The position numbers and the translations under genes were made by a program. From Branchiostoma lanceolatum (taxonomy: Eukaryota; Chordata; Leptocardii; Amphioxiformes; Branchiostomatidae), in NCBI RefSeq assembly GCF_035083965.1, contig NC_089724.1:9728910-9792909 (forward strand): a DNA stretch of 64,000 nt, given 5' to 3'. Positions 25,255-42,000 of the stretch are shown piece after piece. Position 1 is the stretch's first letter, and each line of letters starts with the position of its first letter. The notes beneath the pieces are model-generated. The model was not told the DNA's origin and ran no database searches. It was given only the letters and a program-made list of their open reading frames with translations.

Positions 25255-25870
25255 AAGGTCAACAGACCTGTCCTTTGTGGTGTACACTATCTATGCTCAG
25301 ATCCAAACAGATCTGTCCTCGGTGCTGAACACACCTTCTATACACACAAACCTGTACTTGGTGCTGAACATCCACACACACAAACAAGCTTGCAGACCTA
25401 TCCTTGGCACTGAATATCATTCACACAAAGACAAATGGACCTGTCCTTGTTGCTGAACATCACGCACACACAAGCAGACCTATCATTGGCGCTGAATATC
25501 ATTCACACAAAGACAAATGGACCTGTCCTTGAAGCTGAACACGCACACACAAGCAGACCTATCCTTGGCGCTGAATATCATTGACACAAAGACAAGCGGA
25601 TCTGTCCTTGGTGCTGAACATCACGCACGCACAGGCACACCTATCCTTGGTGCTGAACACCATTCACTCAAAGATAACGGACTTGTCCTTGTTGTTGAAC
25701 ATCACGCACACAAGCAGACCTATCCTTGGCGCTGAACATCATACACACAAAGACAAACGGACCTGTCCTTGTTGCTGAACATCACGCACACAAGCAGACC
25801 TATCCTTGGTACTGAACACCATTCACACAAAGACAAACGGACCTATCCTTGGTGCTGAACACCAGCCACA
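25255..25870. repeat. minisatellite, GTCCTTGGTGCTGAACA-type unit (upstream of AHCY)
   Basis: About fifteen copies of a 40-bp unit, organised partly as an 80-bp dimer: GACCTATCC recurs at 25394, 25477, 25556, 25716 and 25796. Linkers are CACACAAAGACAAA- and CACGCACACAAGCA-like. The unit is the one in SLC6 intron 14. Overlapping ORFs are by-products. Confidence 0.85.
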
Positions 25871-26108
25871 CAAACATACATCCTATTGCTGAAGCTGTCA
25901 TGAAAATGTTGTATCATAATAGTGGGGATCCTTTTTTTACATACGTTTTAGCGTTGTTATCAAAAGAATGCAGTCATAAATTTGTAATCCAGTTCATATC
26001 TGATAAGCACGAGGGCGCTGTTGCACAACCCAACGGACAGGTGAGGCAAGTTCCAAGTTACTTCACCTTTGACCTGCCAAGATAGCCGATTCCAGAAGAA
26101 GGCTCATC

Positions 26109-30734
<4,626 letters not shown>

Positions 30735-33044
30735 CTGGTACAGGGTTGGACATATTATTACTGTGAAAGTCTTTATCTATAAATGACAGATTTGGAAGAA
30801 TGAAATTTTAGGGAGGTAGAATTTTTTCTATATTACTCTAGGCAGAATGGGTACTATGTAACTTTTTACATTCCATGATTTTTTTTAAATACGGCTTGTG
30901 CAAATTTTATATTCTACGGGTGCAGGTTTTCTCTTCCATTTCTATACTATGCTGTGATCTGCCTTACATGTCAAAAAGTGCCTTATACACTAGTTATATC
31001 AGTCTTCAAACGATTGTGCTGCATTTCATGTAGGTATTGGTACATGACTGTGTCATGATAACAACTGAAAGGGGAAAGTGGGAACTGTGCATCAAATCTA
31101 AAGGGGGTGAAAGTGTGCTATTTATATAGTCTAGAATCCCTTATGTTACAATTAATAAAAGCAGGCTGATCATAACCATCATACCTCTGCTTGAGTATAT
31201 AGAAACTTTGTGAAAGACTTGTTACACAGACCATATCATAGAGACAAAACGGTATGTGAAGATCAAGTTATTTTAATAAGAACACTCTGTGACTGTATCT
31301 TAATACATTTTAGGTCTTTGAGACCATGTTTCCAAGAAAGCTCATTAACAGTCAGAAATGCAATACTGTAATCACATCATACTCACAGCAAAGTGATTGT
31401 CTATGCTATCATCAAGTGAAAGCCGCTACTTCGATAATTGCTTTACAAATAGCTCTATATATCTCTAGTGGCAGACAGGTTTCACTTCTATCATACAGCT
31501 GAAAAGTGAAAGTTAACCAGGCTTGGAGATGTCACAAACCTTTTTAGTTACATGCCTTCCTTCTCTGAAATTCCAAATATTGATTCATTACAATTTGTAC
31601 TTGTTTTTGAATCTTGTAGTGAATATTCCGCCTCATAACAGATCCAACATGGCATGTTTTGTAACAGACGATCAACATTACACTTTGGTCTGTTAACATA
31701 TCACACTTTCATGTGTTTGCTTCTTTTCAAGTTAATCTTTATTATATATTGAATGAACTTTGCTTAGCTGCCTTCTACTTTTGCCCTTCTACATGTATTC
31801 CAGGACAACTTTGGGGTGATATTGACCTATTCTATCAATTTTTGTGTCCATGCTTAACTTTCACAGAGGGTAATGTAGTAGTAGTAGTTACTGTAGTAGT
31901 CAATACATTCATAGTGGCTACATTTCTTATGTCTGTGACACACATGAAGACACAGTCTATATCCTAACAAAATGCACTCTCCTGATAGAGGTCAGAAGCA
32001 GCATGTTCCTTTTTGTACCCACATACAAAAAGTAGCAAAATATCTACATTTTCTCACAGTACATTTCTCACAGTGTATTTCAGTTTTTCCTTTTCAAAAG
32101 CTAATTTACTTTCAGGTCTGAATTTTTACACAGAACATCTAAAAACCTCACAACCTCCCTTTTGATCAATCAAATATCTTTTAGTAATTGTAATAAATTG
32201 GGCAAAACACAAACAAGACCTTACATCATTGATGCATCAACTTTTCTACCTCCAAGGATAAAGTTTTCTCTCTCAGCCTTTCAGAAATAAAATATCTGTA
32301 TTTCATCATGTACATATACATGTATGCAATAAAAATATGGGAAAGATTATCATCTCTTAAGTACAACTTCCCTTTTGACAGTTTCCTTTGGTATCAAGAC
32401 ATACATGTACACATTTTGATTTTTTCCATGTTACTGTACATTTATTATTCATTACATTGGCTACTTATGTCATCTACTATTTGGAAGGGTTTGCCTCAAT
32501 TGTGTGAAAAGAGCCCCTTGCAGATGTTAGTGGGATTGCAGGATCTTGACTTTTTTTTGCTGTTAAGGTTTCTTCACAGCATAGAACCCAAGGTTGATGC
32601 TGGGTTCAGGGGCAGTGTGGGCTTTAAGTCTGGGAATTAGTTCTTCACTACATTGGATGCCATTGCTGATAGTGATATTGTTCTTTAGATGTTCTTCTTT
32701 AGACAAGTTGTGTTCAACTACGATACATTTAGAGTTTTGGACTGTCGACTACCTCTGTCTCTACCACAACACATGTAGAGAGCTACTAGATCATTACAAA
32801 AACATGTAGCAAACATGAACCACACCTGGCCATTCCTTCAGCGAAGAATGGCCAGCGTGCTTCAAGACAGACGTGGTGTTCGGTACCGCTGATCAGGCCC
32901 AGCGTTAGCCTGTTCGGCAGTCGATACATGATAGGACAGTCCGCACCTCCAACACTGGCAATGGTCTTCCCAGAATTCCTCAAACTCCTCCCACAGTATT
33001 TCGAGACTTTCGACCCGGGAGTGCTGTCGCTCCCGAGGCTCTTC
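30735..33044. other. convergent 3' UTR / intergenic space between AHCY and TMEM117
   Basis: AT-rich, no gene seen. AATAAA for AHCY at 31154-31159 or 32286-32291. TTTATT on the plus strand at 32441-32446 and 31738-31743 are possible minus-strand signals for TMEM117. The two transcripts could overlap tail to tail if distal sites are used. Confidence 0.5.
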
Positions 33045-36000
33045 TCACACATTTGACAGCACTTGAACTTTGACCGGTCTCTCCGTAGTGGCCGCTGCTC
33101 CGTTCTGTGCTGGGACAGCTAGTCCCCCGTTTTCTCTTTCCGTATCGGGGATGTCGTACGTTGCCGGCGGCGGCGGAGTATTCAATGTCTTAACGTTTGT
33201 TAGCGACACTAGAGTCGTCTTAGGTTCGGTGGCATTCCTCTGCCACATCCTCAGTTTCTTCGACCTCTTCCTCTTGACGTAGCGGTCCGCGTGGGGATCT
33301 TTCTCGTTGGGCTTGAAGCGTCCGTACCACCAGATGAGGACGCCAAACGTGACAAAGGCCATGAGGCCCGGGACGAAAGCGATACCCTTGACACTCAGCG
33401 TGAATCCGATATATTTGGAATGCATATGAAGGTCTCTTTCCAAATATGTCAGATTTGAAGCCGGGTCAGTGTGGTTGGCACGCCAGTCGTATGTGAGCGT
33501 GGTCCGGTTGAACAGGTCGCCCTGGAGCGTGGTGATGTCCCGGACAAAGTGGATGCTGCCGTCCGGCCCCACATACTGCCCGTAGTCGAACGGCTTGTAG
33601 AAGATCTGGTTCTTCCACATGTTCAGGTCCAGGATGATCACCAACATGATGATCCCGTAGTTGAACCACTTCCCTGAGAAAAGTAGTCTGCATTAAGAAA
33701 GCAGTCTCATACAACATAGGTGAAACATTTGTGAATATTAGACATCCAGGTCACGTGAAGGAAGAACAAAAATTGAGTGTTTACTACTGGATTACTGAAT
33801 TTTTATCTCAGACCTTTCAAACGCTCATCCGACATTTTTGTCAATGAGGAGATAATGTTTATTTACATAATTATGTGAACAAAAATTAATGCAACTTAGC
33901 AACCACACTTGTGATGCTTGCCTGACTAAATCAAGCTTCTAGCAGCCCTTCCACTGGTCAGGCCCCTAGGAAGGAGGCCCAATCACAGCGACAGATTGTA
34001 TAACACAGGCTAATGTGCTGCGTACTGCTTCCTTACCTGTGACGTGTATCGTCCACTCGTCTTTCCGCAGACACTTGGGGATGTGCAGCCTGATGTGGGT
34101 GGTGTTGATACCGGGCAGTTTGATGTCCAGACTACCCATGAAGTGTGGGAAGTCCCAGTCCTGTAGGGAGGAGCACAGTGATACAAGTTTTTCATGTACT
34201 ATCTTTCTTCAAGGATATTCAAATCCCTTTATCCCGAATCTCAATATGAATTCTCTGTATATGTAGAGTATAGAACATTAAAGTTCCAGGAATAAAGCCG
34301 GTATCTCACTGCACTACACCTAATTGCCCCAAATTGCATAAAACATTCCTAAAGTGTCGCCTGAAATAGCATATTTTTTCGCACCTGGTAAATGGGCCCC
34401 GAACAGTGCAATAATGAATCTCAACCGTTGTACATTGGGTTTGACCGTAAGGGAAAATTGACGAAATATGCAAAGTTGCTGCAATAATTTGGTGCAATAA
34501 GGCACAGCTCAGTGCGATACCCTTGCAACAGTTTATCCCCCATCTAACTTCAGGCAGAAATCTGTCCTACCTGCATGACAATGAGCAGGTCCATGACCAG
34601 GATGAAGGAGGCCAGGATGGCTCGGCTCAGCTCATTGGTCGGCAGGAAGCCACGGTTCAGGTAGTCCCAGTCGATGTAGTCGGCGGTGATCACCATGACG
34701 ACGATCCCGGTGAGGGACAGCAGCACGGCCCAGAACAGGATGATGCGGTGCCAGCCTTGGCGCCACCAGTGGCGGACGGGTCGGGCCCACGTCTCGTAGA
34801 GGGTGTCCTGGAGCATCATATCTGTCACCTGGGGGAATGGTGGCGGGGAACATGTAGCAGCGTAAGTGTATAAATTATGTGCTGGGAAAATGCAGGTTTG
34901 TGCTGGTTTCTATCTTATTAATCCTGTAAAAATATTCAGTGACAAAGAAAAACTGCACACATCCTCACTGATGTAAATTTCTGCAATACATGTAATTGTA
35001 GCTACATGTATGAAGGGTATAAAGGGATGAAGCAAGACCCAAGAGTTGCAAAACTTCTAGCTGACTTCTAGTCGCTTTGTAGTACCAGGACCTAGTATAC
35101 ATAATAATAATGAATAATAATAATAATAATGGTTTATTTCACAGAAGCATTTCGCAGCCTTTAGGCTGAATTGCACACTCCTTTCACATGAGTAAAAAAT
35201 CGACTGTAGGCAATACAATTGATTAATATACAGCTGGGTAAAATCCTATACATAAAATTCACGGCCTTAAAGATTAAAAGTATTTTTTTTAAAAATTCTA
35301 TTGATATGATTAACAGCAATAGGATAATCTCAGCGTTTGTATTGCTTACTAATCTTGAACATTTTACATTGGTATTTGGTCGTCGATACAATACATGATC
35401 ATTTAACAATACAATAACAATACAAGAATTAAAATTTGATGGGGTTTTCATTCACATATCAACTTATGCACCTGTCTACATACTGTTATTTAGCAAAGTA
35501 GTTAGATATGGAATTGGGCTGTTTCTGTAGCGCTCTGTGTGTACTGGCAATGTTACTAGTTGATTGTTTTGTCGCGTTACCCTACCGCTGACGTCTCCTC
35601 TACGCTTGGGAAGCCAGTGTCGGTACTCGTCTGAGGCGTACAGGCTCTTCGCGAACTTCAAACAAAGGGCATCCCGTCTATCATTGAGTTTCTCTAGGTT
35701 TAATACTTGACATGACAGTGAGTAACTGTGGTAGCTACTTCCCAGTATAATCCTCGTTGCACGCCTCTGTATGTTCTCAATTTTCTTCCGTTGTCCGTTT
35801 GTCAGACCTCCATGCCACACAGGGGCGGCATACTCTAAAACTGGGCGAACAAAGCACTTGTAGACCGTCAGCAAATCCTCCACTGGTAAGTTGAATTGTC
35901 GAAGTCTGCACAGCAAGTATAATCGTTGGTTTCCCTTCTTGGTCATTTCTGTAACTTGACTTTCCCAACCCAGGTTTGCTTGAAATATGACTCCCAAGCA

Positions 36001-39000
36001 TTTTGCAATGGGCACTACCTCCAGCACATGTCCATTGATGGAAAGAGGGGGTGGTGGTGGAGGGTTGTGGGCAAAGCAGATGTGCACAGCCTTGCACTTA
36101 GAGGGGTTAAGTTTCATCTTGTTTTTCTCGGTCCAGCTTGACAGGTTATCCAGGTCGTTTTGCAGCTTAGATGGTTCGGATGTGCGCCTTGATTCGACGA
36201 GGTTCAAATCGTCAACAAAGGCCCTCGACGGTGAGTTCATGCTGTTTGTTAGATTGTTGACGTGAGCTATAAACACTATCGGGCCCAGCTTGGTGCCTTG
36301 AGCGAGCCCGCACGTGAGTTCCTTCTTCTTGGAAAGCGCACCATGGTATCTGGTTCTCTGCGAGCGTTGTGAGTGGAAACTGACAATCCAGGGGATAATT
36401 TCTGGCCTGACTCCCAGGTTGATCAGGTGCTTCATTGCTACTGTATGATCCACTAGGTCGAAAGCTTTGCTAAAATCCGTCAATACCCAAGTGCTGGAAG
36501 TTCCTCGTTTGTCTGCTGCCTCATAGAGTTGATTAGCCAAAGTGATAAGACAATGCGTTGTTGATCGCCCCTTGAGCCCCCCAAACTGGTTTGGAGAGAT
36601 ACTGTTCTTCGTATCCTGCAGCATCCAAGTTGCCACGAAGTCCTCACATACTTTTGAGATGAGGGAGGTTAGCGAAACGGGTCGTAGGTGGTTGATGTCT
36701 GGTGGACTAGTCTTCGGGAGCGGTACCACCACTGCCTCTTTCCACTCGTGTGGCACCCTACCTTCAAGCAAAGAGGAGTTTAAGATGTTGGCAATAGGTT
36801 CACTCAGTTCGACTGCGTATTCCTTGAGCAACCTACCGTCAATTCCGTCAGGGCCTGCAGATTTTGTTGTTTTGATCTTGCACAGTTTCCAGTACACATC
36901 CCAAGGCTGCACTGTTGGAGGGGGACGGCTTGGGAGATACGTTGGTAAGTTAGACAGGTCGAGGGGTGGTAGTGATGTTGTTACGTCGGTAAATTTCTGG
37001 TTGATGAAATTTGCCATGTCGTGATGATTGTCTGGATCGACCCCTTCGGCTTGGACGGTCATGGCGAATGTATACTACACGTGGCTTGTACATGTATAGG
37101 CCCAAGTCAAGAGGTCCTATACTAACTTAGACTCTAATTCTGTATCTTATTGTATACACATTGACATAGCGGCCCATCTCTAAGCCATCTATGAGGTTAC
37201 TAGTACTACTGGTATCCCAGTACCATCCATTAATTGACCATCTTCCTAATTCTGCATTTTACTGTATGCAAATTGACATAGTGGCCCATGGCACATTGGT
37301 AAGCTATCTACAAGACTATTCCAGTACCATCCATGCAGTGACAAGGTCTCTCCCTAATTCGGCATATCATTACATACACATGATATAAAATTGGTACAGT
37401 GGTACAGTATGTGCTATATATAAGACGGCATAGTACCATCCATGCAGTGACAAAAGTCTTCCTAATTCTGTATCTTACTGTATACACATTGATTAAGTGG
37501 CCTATCTACAAGACTATGCCAGTACCATCCATGCGGAGACAAAGATTCTTCCTAATGCTGCATCCCATTATATACACACACATAAGATACACATTGATCA
37601 TATCGTGTCCAATGTATAAGCTATCTGTTAGATTACTATCCCAGTACCATCCATGCGGTGACAAAGTCTCCCATCCAGGTGCCGAGGGCTGCAGCCTTCA
37701 TGAAGGAGGAGTTGCGCAGCCCCATGACGTCGGAGATCTGCAGGTCGTAGGTCAGCCCCGCGGCCAGGATGATGCCGTTGTAGATGTTGGAGAAGATGAA
37801 GAGGCTCATGAGGGTGGTGAGGAACATGATGAACCACGAGCCGCCATCACGGTGGAACATCTTCAGACGTAGCAGGCGGCCTTAGGGGGTGGTCAGGGAA
37901 CATGTTAGCAAAGTTGTGGCACATCTTGAAAAAATGAAAAATGAAATCCAAGATTCTGTCTGCCACAAACCTAGGACATAAAGAATCGCACAACTTTCTA
38001 CACAATTTAGAATTAAAAGTTTCCAATAATTTCATTTTGCAAGAATCAATACAAATATTGTACACTGATCTGAGTATTGAAGTCAAAGCTAGTAAAAGCA
38101 ACAACACTAGTACTCACCAAAGAACAGCTTGTGTACAAGAAACTTGCCCAGGATCATCCCTACAACGATGGCCAGGAGCCACATGAAGACCTTGAACACG
38201 TTCCACGCACCCCCTGGGTACTTGTCCACGATAAAGGAGTAAATGTTTCCCACGACGATCACATTCGCTGGTGTGATGCTGGCGAAAGAACAAGAAAAAG
38301 ACATGCCTTCAAGTACCAGAGTTATCAACCCAGGATTGATGAGGTGTTTCCCTAGAACTATGGTAGAGTGGAACTCATTGCCACCAATTGCAAGTACATG
38401 TAGTACATGTATGCCTAGGAGCATCATCAACCAAGCTTTAAACAATGCTTGCCGTTAGATGTGCAAAGGTTAAGTGTGACAGGTTGTTTAGTGTAATATA
38501 ACTAGCTGCTACTGCACCGTGTGCCTACGAAGCTGATGTGTTATGCTGAAGAGGGGTTATACCAGCACACAGATAAAGACGCAGAAACAGAATAGGGTTG
38601 AGCAGGATTAAGGGTACCGTAAGTCCGTAACACACTGTGATTTTTCTGTCAGAAACAGAATTAGACATGAGGGAGACAAATGACCAGAAAATAGCCAAAA
38701 CAGATACAGATAGGATGTGTACCAAAGGTGTTGCCAGGACTGTTCCAAATGAAATTAAGTCCTAAAATCAGAATGGTTCAGCCACTTCAATGTCGCCATC
38801 AATGCTTATTTGATTTGGACTGAGACACTTTCAAGGCTTACATGTATCATTAGGTAGTGGCTTACTGCCAAATCTGCAATTTTCCTAGAAATCTCCCTGT
38901 AAAGCTATTTTGCAGAGGCTTCACGTAAGCAGTTATGCTGCTTAATGACAGAAATTTCCATTCACAGGTATGGCAAACTTCTATTTGAGACTGGGAACAT

Positions 39001-42000
39001 ACAGCCAATCTCACCAGTGTTACGGATATTGTATATATTGTATCTGTTTTGCCCATGCATTGTGACAGCATTTCTTCTTATATATGCATTATGATAACAG
39101 GTAATACACAAGGGGTCTTGCTGGTAAATACCAATAAGTAACCCACAGGTCCTGATTGAATATTGATGATCATGTCATTAATGTATGATTAATAATCATA
39201 TATTAAATGTTTCTGATATTAATCATCTCCAATCCTATGTCCAGTGACTGCGGTTGATTAGAATGGTTTGATTAGGAGTGAGTATTAATACTATTATCAA
39301 ATATGCCCACATTTGTTTATTTGAACCTTAATTCGTTCATGAAAAAGCTCAAGTCGGCCTACAGGCCACTTTCATTGATGTCATATAACAACTATACACT
39401 ATCATACAGACTACATGATTGATGTCATAATATCCATTTTCTTACATCAAACAGCAAAATTTTGCATTTTTCAACAAGTCTGATTCCTACAAAAGGCACG
39501 AAAGAGAAGAACAAGAAAGGCGGGAGACCAACCCGTGGGAAACAGGGTCCTCCGCAAACATCAGGAAGTTGCACAACACGACAAGGTACGCCACGAACAG
39601 CCTCGCGTACGGGTGCTGGAAGTAGTAACGGAAGTCCTTGATCATGTGGACCGACCACATGCTGGCACGGTCCGGCTCATCGTACGCTTCCTCCGCTGCC
39701 ATCGCCTAAAGAGGAGAGAGAGAAAAATCTCTATAAGTTGGAAGAGTGAGTGAGACATACTACAACAATCCTACACAGATTTCGAAGCATACATACTCTC
39801 ACCTCTCAAATAGAAGTACCCCCTGGAATAGAAGTACCCCCCGGACAAATTTTCAAAATGTAATATAAGTACCCCCTGGAATAAAAGTACCCCCCGGAAA
39901 ATTTCAAAAATCGACAGTCGAGGCTAGGTAAACTGTGTCCATACATGTACAACTGTCACTGTCAGAGGGAAATAAGATAATAAGCAGGTAGGTAACTTAT
40001 ATTTAGTCAATTATGCCATACCTATTAAGTATATAGATATTGAACAGAATAACTGTCCATAGCTTGTTCAAATCATGATGATCTTCCTCGCCTCTTCTTC
40101 GTAAAATATAATAGTAATATTGAAAAATTGGGCATAGGTTCCCCGCTATGACCCCTAACCGGGGGCCACGGTGCTTTCAAATTCAACAAGTGAAAATGTA
40201 CATGATACATGCTTTTTCTACTTGGAACTTGAAGCAAGTGATCAAAGAAAATTGTTATATCATTTTATTATGACTGACAATCAGTGACATATAACAAAAA
40301 TCATCAGAGTACTTTTAAAAGTTAAATGTACTCTGATCATATTTTCTAAAGACATCAACCACAAAAAAACACAAATATGAACACAGTCCTTCCATAGAAG
40401 AAATATGTCTATAAACTTTTGCTCCATAGCGTCGAAAACAAAGTGAGACGCTCGGATTTCGAGTTCCCGCGGTAAATCCCACAATATTGAATAGAGATCG
40501 ACTGTAAAAGTAGCTCAACGTCACAGACCGCACATACTAAGAAGTTACCCATTACGTGTTGACACTAGAAACCCGCGATGAACCGCCAAAATTGGGAAAA
40601 TCTTACGATTATTTAAAAAAATGAACCCTCTGAAAATAAAAATTGGCGCTGTGTGTCTATCGTTGCCCAAAAAATATAATATTTCCATGCGTTTACGGTA
40701 TCATTTTAAAGATCGGTATCCGCACTACGCAATATGCTGCTAGTTTTACTGTCGCCATGCCTGAGAGTGGCGGCCATGTTTCGCGATTTCGCGCTGTTGT
40801 TTACCGAATCATATCGGACATATTTCTGCCGTTTTAGAGATTTTGTGGCCTCAAAACACATATCACAAGGGAAGTTAAGTTATGATTGTTGTTTTAACGT
40901 GTTACAGGTCTTCTGCGAACAAATAATTCTTCCGCCGCGCTGCCGATACTACGGATATAGTGGTCAGGAAATTATTATTCCCTGTGTAGGCGAGCACCCT
41001 ACTCCACACGTTTTTGATCAGCGTGCTTTGGTTTACGATGTAAACAGAGACTATCTCCAAGTTATTTATATGAAAATTGTATTTTAAAATGTCAATGTCG
41101 CGTCTTATTTTCCGGTTTACTTTGTAGCGTCATAGCTAGTGGTGCGGATCGGTCCGGCCGGACCGGTTCCGGACTTGTAAAACGTTTCGGTCCGAGTCCA
41201 AAAAAACCGAAGGGCTGAGAACCGGTTTTTGGACTTGTCAAAATAATTAGCACTTATGTACATATGTACATCCTCTGTTTGATCCTTAACTCTCTAAAAC
41301 CTTCCATAAATCACGAAGTTTGCGATGGAAAAGCCGCAAACATTTGTTGTTGGCTTCTGATATGGCCGCTATGGCCGCTATTGCCGAAATCAGGAAGTCT
41401 CACAACTCCTCGCAAGATCTGGGTGACGTCAAGGGAACCTAGCGATGTGATTGGCTTAGCCATGTCATGCGTTGGGGGACTTCCCCAATGGGCCCAGTGG
41501 CGGCCATGTTTGACCTGAGATAGAGAGAAGAAGCTTTGTTTTGCGGCCTTTGCCTGCAGCCCGGGAACATTGCGTGTCACAGGGTACAGGTCAGGTAAAC
41601 ACAATGCCGGCAGTATGTGAGAAAAATGATCCGGTGTGCCGGGGGCGTCAAAATATATTGCAAGGCTCTTGAGACGCCACCAGAAACAACCCGACATGTA
41701 GGTCACCACGCTGATTAGAGAGCATACTAGTACTTTTGTTCTGAATATACACGTTGTTCTGACTGCAGACGTGTTTTTGTGTGAATCTTTCCCTAGTTTA
41801 GAGAATTAAGGGGGATTAACAATGGTAACAGCATCAGTCACATAATGTGACGGCAATGTTTGGTGCCGGACCGGACCTACAAGTCCGGACCTGAACCGAA
41901 ACCTCTGGACTCGAGTCCGGACCGGAACCGGAACGTGCGTTTCGATCCGCACCACTAGTCATAGCGATATCGACCGATATGTTACGAGTGCCGCCAGGAT

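Larger units (their letters stand above)
22850..26108. other. SLC6 3' UTR and intergenic space before AHCY
   Basis: Non-coding. Candidate polyadenylation signals AATAAA occur at 24134-24139 and 25022-25027, either of which could end the SLC6 message. The region includes the perfect palindrome at 23529-23614 and the minisatellite at 25255-25870. About 240 bases separate that array from the AHCY start codon. Confidence 0.6.

Noticed and set aside
25196..25778. Three ORFs with Leu/His/Thr repeats upstream of AHCY
   Set aside because: Products of the second minisatellite array; no start context or non-repeat domain.
35476..37062. 528-codon ORF as a host gene
   Set aside because: Reverse-transcriptase motifs and an (ATT)n tail show it is a LINE fragment.
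40734..41087. 117-codon ORF inside the TA-flanked element as its transposase
   Set aside because: Too short, and no DDE/D or DNA-binding motif visible.
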